Shown here piece by piece: positions 9,317 to 18,381 of a stretch of DNA of 64,000 bases. Every line of letters starts with the position of its first letter. Positions within the stretch are counted from its first letter, which is position 1. The position numbers and the translations under genes were made by a program. A model generated the notes under the pieces. That model was given only the letters and a program-made list of their open reading frames with translations, searched no databases and was not told the origin of the DNA. The stretch is from Bremerella sp. P1 (lineage in GTDB: Bacteria; Planctomycetota; Planctomycetia; Pirellulales; Pirellulaceae), in contig NZ_CP118164.1 of assembly GCF_028748185.1 (NCBI RefSeq), forward strand, positions 5,791,814 to 5,855,813, written 5' to 3'.

Positions 9317-11839
9317 GTGAAAATCATAGACCTCTCCCAATGGTCTCCTGTTGGCGTCTTCTTGCTGTTGCTTCTTCTCCTTCCGAATGTGGCGTGCGCG
9401 GATTCTTTCGAAACGATTCGCCCACTGCTTTCTAAATACTGCGTTGGATGCCATGGAGCTCACGAGCAGAACGCGCATGTCCGCTTTGATCGTCTTAAGG
9501 GTTTTGACTATTCGGACCAACATCTGTGGACGATGGTGCATGAGGCATTGACTAGCGGTGACATGCCGCCTAAGGAGGAACTTCAGCCGACCGAGGCAGA
9601 AAAACGGCAGATCTTAACGTGGATTGTCCAACAGGCAGCCCAAAACGCCAACGAGATATATGGAACCCAGCGCAGGTTGAATCGTCGTGAGTTCTCGGCC
9701 GCACTGCAAGATCTAACAGGACTGCCAATCGACTTTGCCGTGGGTATTCCGGAGGATGCCAAAGTCGATGGTTTCGATACCGGGGCCACCGCACTGCAGG
9801 ATGGGGCCGATTCGGTGGCCCAGTGGCTCGAAGTAACCCGGCGGGCCGTCGACAGTATTCGCTTTCTGGAACCTATCCAAGAGCGAGTCATTCGTATTGA
9901 TTTCCGGGACCACGAGTTCACCGACTTCCGTAAGTTCGTCGAGGCCAATTGGGGTGATGAAGGCGTATTCACTCGCTCCAAACGACTAACATGTAAAAAG
10001 GAGATTGGACTCTATCTGCCGACACAATGGACTGGCGATCGTGGTGATTCCTTTCTTGCTTTGCCTGTGCCTAAGGACAAGTCCACCGTCTTGAAAGTGA
10101 GCCTTAGTGTGGTAGCCAGGCGACCAATGCCTGGGCTGCCGAACCCGATGTTGTGGGTCAAGGTAGGTGGCAGCTATATCGACTATCGGCCCATTAATGA
10201 AGAGCCGCAGACGTTGACCTACGCAGTTCGGATGGAGGACTGCTTGGTTGAAGATGATGTCGTCAAAATCATGCTCCGATCCTTTGTTGAAGTTCCTTAC
10301 AGCGTAGCCGGTTTTGCGAACGATGACCGCAGTAAGCCAGAAGATAAGATTCCGGGTGGAATTGGCATATATCGACCAGCGTTTGATCGCAAAGTGCTGC
10401 GTGATCCGGAACTGCAGCCTGTTCCGACTATCGTGATAGAGTCGGTTGAAGTCGACTACGATCATCGAATCCAGTGGCCACCTACGCATTGGAATGAGGC
10501 GATTGAAGATCGCCAAGATAATGAACAATACGCTCTTGCATTGTTGAAGCTCTGGATGGATCGGGCTTGGCGACGACCCGTGCCGGATGACGAACGGGAG
10601 AAATTCATTGCTCTTTATCGCTACCTTCGTGGAGAAGGACTCTCCTTTGATGAAGCTCTGCGCGGCGTATTTCAATCGGTGCTGATGGGAGGTCCATTTC
10701 GCTACCTGGCATCTCCTTCAGACTCTGATCCAGTTGTTGCGCAACATGCCATTGCTTCGCGGCTGAGTTTTATGCTGGTCGGATCACCACCAGATGAAGA
10801 GCTACGGCACTTGGCAGCCGCAGGCAAACTCCGCATTCCCTCTGTCGTCGATGCTCAGGTCGACCGTCTTCTATCCGATCCCCGAAGCATGGAATTCTAT
10901 CGTTGCTTTGTAACGCAATGGTTGAACATGGATCAGCCTATTACGTTGACGATGTCTCACTTCAAGAAGCAAGACTTCAAGTTTGGGCGAAATCTTAAGG
11001 ACTCGATGAACGCGGAAACCGTTCAATATGTCGCTCGGCTCTTCGCGGAAAACCGGCCGGCTGTCGAATTGGTTGCTAGTGACTGGACGATGATGAACGA
11101 TATCTTGGCATTTCATTATGGAGTCGCTGGAGTTGAGGGAGCCGAATTTCGCAAAGTGATTTTGCGGCCGGATGAATGCGATCCGCGAGGTGGGGGTATT
11201 TTGGGGCACGCTGGAATCCAGTCGATGCTGTGTTGGATGGGCGACAACTGGGTGATCTATCGAGGCGCTTGGGCCCTCAATCACATCCTGGACGATCCGC
11301 CGCCACCACCGCCACTGGAAGTCCCCGAGCTATTACCCTTTGATAAACAGAACCAGGGAAAACACTTTCGCGAGCTACTTGTCCAACATCAGGCGGATAG
11401 CAAGTGCAATGTGTGTCACAAAAAGATTGATCCCTTAGGATTCGCTTTTCAGAATTTCGACCTAAGCGGTCGTTGGCGGGAAGTTGAACATGACCGTTAT
11501 CATCGTGCCGAACTTGACGGGAAAATCGAATGGCGCGGGCAAGGAGAGACGCGTCCCGTTGATGGGAAGGGATCTTTGCCTCGCGGCGAAGAGTTCGCAG
11601 ATTATCACGAATTCAAGCAATTGCTTGCTGAAGCGTATCTCGATGACATCGTCAAGGGAATGCTGAAGAAGTTGACACTCTATGGTACCGGACGCACGGC
11701 CAACGTCGTCGATATCATAACGATACAGGCTATCATGAAAGAGCAGGCGGAACAGCAGTACCCAATGCGTGATCTGCTCAAAGCTTTAATTCGCTCCAAA
11801 ATCTTTTGCGAGTCGTCTACCAGCCCTAGCAATGGATAA
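9317..11839 (+). CDS. DUF1592/DUF1588-family planctomycete cytochrome-like protein
   Basis: The product has 840 residues, starting at GTG 9317, with a signal peptide ending near residue 29 (VGVFLLLLLLLPNVACADS). A c-type heme motif, CVGCH, sits at 42-46 in a PSCyt1-type domain. The order expected for the family follows: DUF1587 (RRLNRREFSAALQDLTGLP), DUF1595, DUF1592 (central, ending around the HAGIQSML region) and DUF1588 with CNVCHKKIDPLGFAFQNFD near 697-715, then DUF1585. It is presumably an exported, membrane-associated electron-transfer protein; the substrate of these paralogous systems is unknown. The DUF1552 gene begins 6 bases downstream, the usual partner arrangement. Confidence 0.88.
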   Translation: MKIIDLSQWSPVGVFLLLLLLLPNVACADSFETIRPLLSKYCVGCHGAHEQNAHVRFDRLKGFDYSDQHLWTMVHEALTSGDMPPKEELQPTEAEKRQILTWIVQQAAQNANEIYGTQRRLNRREFSAALQDLTGLPIDFAVGIPEDAKVDGFDTGATALQDGADSVAQWLEVTRRAVDSIRFLEPIQERVIRIDFRDHEFTDFRKFVEANWGDEGVFTRSKRLTCKKEIGLYLPTQWTGDRGDSFLALPVPKDKSTVLKVSLSVVARRPMPGLPNPMLWVKVGGSYIDYRPINEEPQTLTYAVRMEDCLVEDDVVKIMLRSFVEVPYSVAGFANDDRSKPEDKIPGGIGIYRPAFDRKVLRDPELQPVPTIVIESVEVDYDHRIQWPPTHWNEAIEDRQDNEQYALALLKLWMDRAWRRPVPDDEREKFIALYRYLRGEGLSFDEALRGVFQSVLMGGPFRYLASPSDSDPVVAQHAIASRLSFMLVGSPPDEELRHLAAAGKLRIPSVVDAQVDRLLSDPRSMEFYRCFVTQWLNMDQPITLTMSHFKKQDFKFGRNLKDSMNAETVQYVARLFAENRPAVELVASDWTMMNDILAFHYGVAGVEGAEFRKVILRPDECDPRGGGILGHAGIQSMLCWMGDNWVIYRGAWALNHILDDPPPPPPLEVPELLPFDKQNQGKHFRELLVQHQADSKCNVCHKKIDPLGFAFQNFDLSGRWREVEHDRYHRAELDGKIEWRGQGETRPVDGKGSLPRGEEFADYHEFKQLLAEAYLDDIVKGMLKKLTLYGTGRTANVVDIITIQAIMKEQAEQQYPMRDLLKALIRSKIFCESSTSPSNG

Positions 11840-11845
11840 AGTGCC

Positions 11846-13180
11846 ATGAATCGAAAAGCCAATCCGATCACGCGTCGAACGGTCCTTCGCGGTCTTGGAG
11901 CGACCATCGCATTGCCTTGCCTGGAAATTATGTCAGGTAAGACAAGGGCTGCTTCGCAGGGACAAAGAGATCCTTCTCGGCTTGCCTGTTTCTATATTCC
12001 CGGGTGCATCAATCAATACAACTGGTTTCCCGAAGACACCGGTTTTGACTACACAATCTCTCCTTCGCATCAGCCGCTTTCCCATCACCGAGACAAGTTT
12101 ACTGTTCTCACAAGCCTTTCGCATATCGAAGGTCGGATTAGCGGGCACCCTCATCCCTACAACTTTTTGACGGGTCACAACATCAATATAACTCCAGGAG
12201 TAATGACCAATACGGTATCCATGGATCAGGTAGCCGCCAAGCATATTGGGCCGACGTACCTGCCTTCGTTGGCATTGTCTTGGACCTCTGGAGTGGGTGC
12301 CGCAACGCTGTCACGCAATGAGTTGGGCGTTGATATCCCCGCCACCAGTGACTACCGCTACGTCTTTGAAAACCTCTTTCCACCAGCCGACCCATCGCAG
12401 CTTAAACAAGCCAAGGCACGTATCGCCCTCAATCGCAGCATCCTTGACACCGCCGTGAGCGATGCAAAGCAGCTACAGCGTCAGCTCGGTAGGACGGACA
12501 AGCAGCGCATAGAACAGTATCTGACATCGATTCGCGAAGTGGAAAAGCGGCTGGACGACCGCGATGCCATTTTGCAGAAGGGACGCCCCAAGTTCGACGA
12601 GAAGAGCGTGAGGACAGAACCCAATTATGAGTCGAGCATGCGAGAGCATATAGAGTTGATGATGGATTTGATTGTGCTCGCTTTTCAAACCGACATGACC
12701 CGTGTTGTTACCCAAAGCCTTGGTGGCGAAGCAGGGCCGGTCTACACCGAATACAAAGATTGGTCGAAGGCTACCGGCGCGCCGACTCGTGGCGTGCATG
12801 ACTATCATCACAAGGGTTCCGGAAATCGGGGCGCCGACAATCCAGACACGAAACTTATTGGTCTTCGCGATCGGATGTACTGCGAGTGTGTGGCGAACTT
12901 AATGGATAAGCTTTCTGCGATTGAAGCAAGTGAAGGCACCTTGCTCGACCACACCGTGTTGCTTATGGGAGGCTCTCAGATCAGCAGCCATTCAGGCAGC
13001 AGCTTCCCTCTGTTGTTGGCCGGTGGCAAACTACTTGGATTCCGTCACGGGCAGCACCTAAAGTGGAAGAGCAATGAGCGATCGGCATCAGACCTCTATT
13101 TGACGATCTTGCAGCAATTGCGCTGTCCGATCGACTCATTTAAGGAAAGCAAGAGCCCGATCACCGAAGTACTAGTATGA
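11846..13180 (+). CDS. DUF1552 family Tat-exported protein
   Basis: The product has 444 residues with a twin-arginine signal at the N-terminus (TRRTVLRGLGATIALPCLE). The body shows family features such as FYIPGCINQYNWFP, a histidine-rich patch (GHPHPYNFLTGH), SMDQVAAKHIG and GVHDYHHKGSG, and a C-terminal LLMGGSQISSHSG segment. DUF1552 is a planctomycete/verrucomicrobial family of unknown biochemical role, seen almost always beside DUF1592-type cytochromes, as here. It is related in fold to the DUF1501/sulfatase-like group, so a hydrolytic or metal-dependent role is possible but unproven. It is likely co-transcribed with its neighbours on both sides. Confidence 0.88.
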   Translation: MNRKANPITRRTVLRGLGATIALPCLEIMSGKTRAASQGQRDPSRLACFYIPGCINQYNWFPEDTGFDYTISPSHQPLSHHRDKFTVLTSLSHIEGRISGHPHPYNFLTGHNINITPGVMTNTVSMDQVAAKHIGPTYLPSLALSWTSGVGAATLSRNELGVDIPATSDYRYVFENLFPPADPSQLKQAKARIALNRSILDTAVSDAKQLQRQLGRTDKQRIEQYLTSIREVEKRLDDRDAILQKGRPKFDEKSVRTEPNYESSMREHIELMMDLIVLAFQTDMTRVVTQSLGGEAGPVYTEYKDWSKATGAPTRGVHDYHHKGSGNRGADNPDTKLIGLRDRMYCECVANLMDKLSAIEASEGTLLDHTVLLMGGSQISSHSGSSFPLLLAGGKLLGFRHGQHLKWKSNERSASDLYLTILQQLRCPIDSFKESKSPITEVLV

Positions 13181-13183
13181 TGG

Positions 13184-14164
13184 ATGTTTTGTACGATGCC
13201 TTGGAACCATTCACTTATCGGATTCTTGCTCGGGGTAAGCATATTCTGTTCTTGCCGGTCTGGTGTTGCGACTGATCGCCCCAAGCAAATTGATTTGCTC
13301 GATGGCCACGATCGGTGGGTCCTCGCCGTCGCGATTAGTCCCGATAGTAAATGGCTGGTGTCTTGTGGGGACGATCAGATTCTGAGGCGATGGGACTTGA
13401 GAACAGGCAAGCTCGTACGAATTCTTCGACGCTTCGAGAGTGCCATCACCACTGTAGCCTATCACTCTGACGGAAAGCGAGTTGCCGTCGGTGCTTACGA
13501 TGGCACACTTCAAGTTCTCAATGCTCAAAATGGAAACGTATTGAAGTCCTTCGATGGGCACGACGTAGCAGTTACAGTCGTGCGTTTCGATCCGAGCGGG
13601 AAGTACCTGGCATCGGGCAGCGCCGACGACTCGTTAGTTTTGTGGGACGCGAACCAAGGGGATGAGTTACTCACTATCCACCAGGGCAACGAATATGACG
13701 TTACCGCATTAGCCTTCAGCCCTGACGGGGGGCGAATTGTAACAGGGGACGGCGAGAGTGAGATTAAAGTCTGGAGTACGACCAACGGAGAGGAAGTCGA
13801 AACGCTTCGCGGTCACACCGAAACGGTAACGGCACTCGCCTACAGTCCGTCAGGCAAGCACCTCGTATCCGCGAGTTGGGACGATACTTTACGCGTGTGG
13901 GATGCTCGCACGGGTGAAGAGGTTCATGTCCTACGAGGACATACAGCCGATATCACATCGGTCATGTTTTCTCCTGATGATTCTTACATCGTCTCGGCCG
14001 GGGATGACAAAACGATCCGTATTTGGAATGCTGAAACCCACCAGTTGCAAACGACCATCCCTGCTCATAATGATCCGGTGATCTGTCTGGCAATCAGTTC
14101 CAATGGTCGACTACTTGTCTCGGGCAGTAAGGAAGTGATAGGCGTCTGGACATTGCTCCAATGA
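13184..14164 (+). CDS. Exported WD40-repeat protein
   Basis: The product has 326 residues. The ATG at 13184 lies three bases after the DUF1552 stop; an ATG at 13196 is an alternative. A short hydrophobic N-terminus with cysteines (FLLGVSIFCSCRSG) looks like a signal or lipoprotein signal peptide. About seven WD40 repeats follow, each with the GH...WD pattern (for example LVLWDANQGDELLTI, LRVWDARTGEEVHVLRGH, IRIWNAETHQLQTTI), enough to close a single seven-bladed propeller. It is a probable scaffold for the DUF1592/DUF1552 pair; no enzymatic motif is visible. Confidence 0.85.
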   Translation: MFCTMPWNHSLIGFLLGVSIFCSCRSGVATDRPKQIDLLDGHDRWVLAVAISPDSKWLVSCGDDQILRRWDLRTGKLVRILRRFESAITTVAYHSDGKRVAVGAYDGTLQVLNAQNGNVLKSFDGHDVAVTVVRFDPSGKYLASGSADDSLVLWDANQGDELLTIHQGNEYDVTALAFSPDGGRIVTGDGESEIKVWSTTNGEEVETLRGHTETVTALAYSPSGKHLVSASWDDTLRVWDARTGEEVHVLRGHTADITSVMFSPDDSYIVSAGDDKTIRIWNAETHQLQTTIPAHNDPVICLAISSNGRLLVSGSKEVIGVWTLLQ

Positions 14165-14227
14165 CCTAAGGCTAACGATAGAAAGCTTGTCGATTCGCTC
14201 CCAACCGGAGAGCGTACTGATAGAACA

Positions 14228-15622
14228 TCAGTAGATGTAAAGCAATTCACAGCCGAAGAAGTGCATTGTTTCTGCTTCGCCACTTTCTTGGATAAATGCC
14301 CCTGGTGGCATCAGCGTGTATGAGGCGGTTCCTGCTAGGTTATCGGTGAATACGACTTCGAGAATTCCTTCATACTGAGTCGTCACGTAGCGACTGCTAC
14401 TAGCGGAACTGGGACGAAGGATTGAACCGCCAGCACCATACAAGGCATCATCGCGACTATATCGCCAGAGGAAGTCGACGTCGAAGGTCAAGTTGACCTG
14501 AGGCGAGAGATCTAGGCTTAGAGAGGGATGAATGTCTATCAAATTGTAGGGAGCGATGACTCCTGATTCGCCAAAATACTTGAGCTTAGGATACAGCGGG
14601 TTGAAGGTTCCAAGTTTGGCGTCGTTGGGATCGGTGTCGCCACTAATGAAATCAACCTTGAGGTCGAATCCAGGCTCGAAGACAAGATCATGCATCTGAT
14701 AGCCTATCTGCATCGCGAGTGACCAAGCCTCAATTCGTTTCTCGCCAAACTCACCAAGTTGGATGAACAACTCGGGATTCCAACTCCAAGAATTCCATGT
14801 GCCGTATAGGCGAGTACCAAACGTATGGCGAAGTTCTCTGCCGGTTCCTTCGTCAAATACGGCTTGCGTGTTCTCCGAACCGATATAGTAAAGATCCACC
14901 CCAACAGACTCGGAGGCATCGTCGGTGCATTCAATTAGGTCGATCGTGGCGTATAAACTCCAAAGCTGTTGTGTGCGGCTCCATTGGTCGTCGAAGGCTC
15001 CAACTTCCGCTCGGACGGGACGTCCGTAGAAGATGAAGGTCTGCGATTGGTCGCGAATTTGTCGGAGTTCGATGGTATCGAATGAACGAAGTACATTCGT
15101 GCCGTAGCGGGTAGAGATGAGACGTCCCGAACCGAATTCGGTGAGTTGCCGCCCGAGACGGAAACGCCATACATCTTCGCTGTCCAGTTCGATATCAACG
15201 AATGCCTGCAAGATGTCGGAGATGTCTTCATCAATAGGCGAAGGCATCGGCTCGACATCGACCGCAGGTGCGACAATGAGTTCGCCGAAGAAGCGAGTGT
15301 TCTGCATGGGATGCCAGTCGAGTGTTGGCAATGCCCTCAGCCAGAGATAGCCATCTCGATCTCCCGCATTCATCCCCCAGTTTGCGTTTTCAAGCTTTTC
15401 ATACCTCGCACGTAGTTCCGTGCCCGTTGTAACGTAACCACTGGCAGTTGAAATGTACTTGAGTGGAACCCACCATTGGCCTTGAGGCAGGTCCGTTGAT
15501 TCCAGGAAGGACCAGTCTTCGTTGTATCGCAATGGACCGCTAGCTTTCTCAGTCTGCTGAGCCGATGATGTCGTCCATAAGACAAGAAGTAAACCAATGC
15601 TAAGAATTCCATTTCGATACAT
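14228..15622 (-). CDS. Alginate-export-type outer-membrane porin
   Basis: The product has 464 residues: a signal peptide (to about SSAQQ at 22) and then alternating beta-strand sequence rich in aromatic residues. Features of the alginate_exp porin family are visible: VTTGTELRARYEKLEN near 60, FRLGRQLTEFGSGRLISTR in the middle, and SGDTDPNDAKLGTFNPLYPK followed by the SGVIAPYNLIDIHPSL segment. The protein ends on an aromatic residue (ELLYIY), as usual for outer-membrane barrels. It probably forms an outer-membrane channel for an anionic or sugar-like solute; despite the family name, no alginate gene is nearby. It converges with the WD40 gene and has no same-strand partner close by. Confidence 0.8.
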   Translation of the reverse strand: MYRNGILSIGLLLVLWTTSSAQQTEKASGPLRYNEDWSFLESTDLPQGQWWVPLKYISTASGYVTTGTELRARYEKLENANWGMNAGDRDGYLWLRALPTLDWHPMQNTRFFGELIVAPAVDVEPMPSPIDEDISDILQAFVDIELDSEDVWRFRLGRQLTEFGSGRLISTRYGTNVLRSFDTIELRQIRDQSQTFIFYGRPVRAEVGAFDDQWSRTQQLWSLYATIDLIECTDDASESVGVDLYYIGSENTQAVFDEGTGRELRHTFGTRLYGTWNSWSWNPELFIQLGEFGEKRIEAWSLAMQIGYQMHDLVFEPGFDLKVDFISGDTDPNDAKLGTFNPLYPKLKYFGESGVIAPYNLIDIHPSLSLDLSPQVNLTFDVDFLWRYSRDDALYGAGGSILRPSSASSSRYVTTQYEGILEVVFTDNLAGTASYTLMPPGAFIQESGEAETMHFFGCELLYIY

Positions 15623-15751
15623 CGGAAGCTTAAGGTTACGCCACGAAATCAGTAAGTGGAGGACTGATATCAGATTCGTGAGCTATGAGTATTGAACGAT
15701 CTTGCTCTAGATGCCATTTGATCTTGGTGAGTCGAGAGCATCTGAATAATG

Positions 15752-16639
15752 TCATCCTAGCTCAGATCTCCATCGTCCCGGAGAAAGACCGACGATCTTT
15801 TTAAAGTGGCGACTGAAGTGAGCCTGGTCTGCAAATCCACAAGCCGAAGCGACACTAGCCAGCGACAAGTCAGGCACACTTCGCATAAGCTCTTGCGAGC
15901 GTTCGATTCGGATCTTTGTTAGATAGAAGTAGGGAGGGTGACCGGTCGCGTGTTTGAAAAGCCTTGAAAAATAGAAGGAACTCACGCCTGCCGCGTTGGC
16001 CAATTCATCAAGCGAGATACTTTGGTTAAATCGATCGTTCAGAATCTCAGTGACTCGTCGCAGTGCGGCGACATCCAACGCCGGGATATGATTGTCGGCT
16101 TGCTTCAGAATTGAAGCATGGTCTAACAGGCGACTTACGATCGCTCTGACTGCGACGTCGACATAGAGTCGCCCATTGGGACTGCCGCTATTCGCCTCAA
16201 TCCAAACCGATTCGATAAGACCATGCAGGTAAGTATCGTGACGATCACCACGAAAGATCCCGTTCAGATCATCTTTTAGTTGAACTGAAGTGATATCAGC
16301 TGCTTTGCAAAGTTCTTCGGCTGGAAGACTCAAGCTAAGCAGTTCAAAGACGCCATCTCCCTCGATCTCAGACTGTAGGTTTGCGGGAGTAACGATAAAT
16401 CGCCCAGGTGCTCCTTTGACCGAAAACTTGCCTTGTCCCAGGTCGATATCCGCCCTGGACCAACCACGACTTATCATCTGGATATGAAAGTCAGGCGTGG
16501 GGGGGCTGCCAAATGCCTCTCGAATTCGTGCGCGACATATAGAGACTGGTGTCCCCGAGACTTCGCGGACTTCGGAAGCCATGCAACGATTCTGCCATTC
16601 GCGACTTCGTGCCCACGTGGCGAAGCTATCGTACACCAT
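15752..16639 (-). CDS. AraC-family transcriptional regulator
   Basis: The product has 295 residues. The N-terminal two thirds is a cupin-like sensor region (about 20-175). The C-terminal domain (about 195-295) is a canonical AraC double helix-turn-helix: SLDELANAAGVSSFYFSRLF as the first and VASACGFADQAHFSRHFKK as the second, followed by VGLSPGRWR. It is divergent from the gene block beginning at 17559 (isochorismatase-type hydrolase, amidohydrolase, nitroreductase) and may control it, though the 919-base gap makes this uncertain. The inducer is not predictable from sequence. Confidence 0.87.
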   Translation of the reverse strand: MVYDSFATWARSREWQNRCMASEVREVSGTPVSICRARIREAFGSPPTPDFHIQMISRGWSRADIDLGQGKFSVKGAPGRFIVTPANLQSEIEGDGVFELLSLSLPAEELCKAADITSVQLKDDLNGIFRGDRHDTYLHGLIESVWIEANSGSPNGRLYVDVAVRAIVSRLLDHASILKQADNHIPALDVAALRRVTEILNDRFNQSISLDELANAAGVSSFYFSRLFKHATGHPPYFYLTKIRIERSQELMRSVPDLSLASVASACGFADQAHFSRHFKKIVGLSPGRWRSELG

Positions 16640-17558
16640 GCTTGATGCCTACCCAGATCTACAAAGTAGAGAACGCTTGAGCACGAAACGTGATCAGCCG
16701 GAGGCCGAGTAACGATCGATTATGTTGGTCAAGTTCTGGCGACTACTCGGACCGCGCTCAAAGCATTTCAGAGAAAGTTACCGCTGGACTAGAAGCTACT
16801 CGTATTCTTGTCGCTGTGGAATAACAAAACTGACTACGCTCATTCCCCTCTTAAGAAAAAGCTGAACTAGATTAGCAGTAAACGAACTGCAGTAGAAAAG
16901 AGGAACAGCCGCGCATTGATTAGCTTGGCGAACTTTCTTCGATGGTATCCCTTGGGAGCCCAGGCATTCACTGGAAAGTCCCTATGGGCGATTTGCTTGG
17001 TGTTTGCGAAGTCTCTTAAAGATGGCAAATCGCGGTCGAAACAATTTTGTCATTTCTCATGTGATATCAAAAAAATTGCGCGCCTAAATAAAGAGGGTCA
17101 GCAACCTACTCCTGTCGGCTGTGTTTTGAGCAAGATCGTTCAATACTTAGTCTTCACAGGTCGCCATTATGCTACCGCGAATGGTCCTCGATGTCGGCCG
17201 ACACGCCCTCGTATCGGGGCAGAATTGGTGTCGTTTCGTGCTGAGTCCCTCAAGCTGTGCAACACCGATTCAAGCGATGGGCGTGTCGCCGCGGCATCCG
17301 ATTGTGATCGCTCGGATTGTTAAGAAGTCTTCATCATTTCGATGAGCGTAGACAACCTACAACCAGCTTTGCGATTTCGATCTGTCGCCGAAAGGCGTGT
17401 TGTCAATTGAAAAGTTTTGCGTTGCACGCATGTGGTTTAGTGGTTTTTAAGCGAAGAGTTTTCAGGCTTTCACTTAGAGGCGCGATGGTTTCCGAGTCGC
17501 TTGGTTAGTGATCTCGGTGACCTATTGCTTCCCATTTTCAATGGATGGAGAGAGTTTA
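16640..17558. other. Long non-coding gap between divergent genes
   Basis: About 919 bases separate the AraC gene from the isochorismatase-type gene. The open frames inside have neither a good start site nor recognisable protein character. A GGAGAGAG ribosome site at 17546-17553 belongs to the downstream gene. I see no RNA gene or repeat. The length suggests decayed sequence or an extended regulatory region. Confidence 0.4.
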
Positions 17559-18233
17559 ATGGCAAGCGTTCTTCCCAATACTGATGGTGGATTGCTCACC
17601 AAAGATAATTGCGCTTTAGTCTTCATCGATCATCAGCCTCAGATGGCATTCGGTGTGGCAAGCGGAATTGATCGGCAACTTCTGGTGAACAATGTCCTAC
17701 TACTTGCCAAAGGGGCAAAAGAATTCGGCGTGCCTACCATCTTGACGACGGTCGAAACCGAATCGTTTAGTGGTCCTATGTGGCCGGAGTTGCTTGATGT
17801 ATTTCCCGATCAGGATCCGATTGAACGGACAGGCATGAATTCGTGGGATACGCCCGCTTTCCGGGAAGCTGTCAAGGCAACTGGAAAGAAAAACATCATC
17901 ATGTCTGGGCTTTGGACTGAGGTCTGCATCACCTGGCCGACACTCAACATGATCGGAGAAGGGTACAACATCTTCGTCGTGGAAGATGCGTGCGGGGGGA
18001 CGTCGCCGGCAGCTCATGATGCGGCTCTTTCACGCATGGTACAGGCTGGTGCGGTTCGTATGACGACGGTCGGAACCGTTCTCGAGTTCCAAAGAGATTG
18101 GGCGAATCGCGAGCATTACGACGCGCTTATGCAGCTCTTTCGCGATCACGGCGGTGCATACGGCATTGGTATTGAGTATTGCTACACCATGGTGCACAAA
18201 GCCCCGCCTGCTCGTAAGGTACCAAGTTCGTAG
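17559..18233 (+). CDS. Isochorismatase-family hydrolase (YcaC-like)
   Basis: The product has 224 residues from ATG 17559, chosen because GGAGAGAG precedes it; an ATG at 17508 lacks such a site. The cysteine-hydrolase fold is evident: D24 in VFIDHQPQ, TEVCITWPTLNMI with the nucleophile C123, then VEDACGGTSPAAHDAALSRM and a C-terminal EFQRDW segment typical of YcaC-like proteins. The substrate is unknown; such enzymes act on amides or related small molecules. An amidohydrolase gene follows on the same strand after about 150 bases, so the two may act together. Confidence 0.85.
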   Translation: MASVLPNTDGGLLTKDNCALVFIDHQPQMAFGVASGIDRQLLVNNVLLLAKGAKEFGVPTILTTVETESFSGPMWPELLDVFPDQDPIERTGMNSWDTPAFREAVKATGKKNIIMSGLWTEVCITWPTLNMIGEGYNIFVVEDACGGTSPAAHDAALSRMVQAGAVRMTTVGTVLEFQRDWANREHYDALMQLFRDHGGAYGIGIEYCYTMVHKAPPARKVPSS

Positions 18234-18381
18234 TTCCAGGCCGTCGGCTGCGAATTGCAAAACGCCTACGCCCAAATGTTTGCGCAACCGAAGAGTTTTT
18301 CGCGGCAGTGGCAACATGGGTACTAACAGTTGTCGAGTCCATAGGCGCTCGATGAGATCCCCAGTGTAGGAATAGGAAAAC

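Noticed and set aside
16916-17323. Open frame of 135 codons on the plus strand in the long gap
   Set aside because: It has a weak start, no ribosome site, an unnatural residue mix (many Arg/Ser/Cys at the end) and no recognisable motif. It is probably chance.
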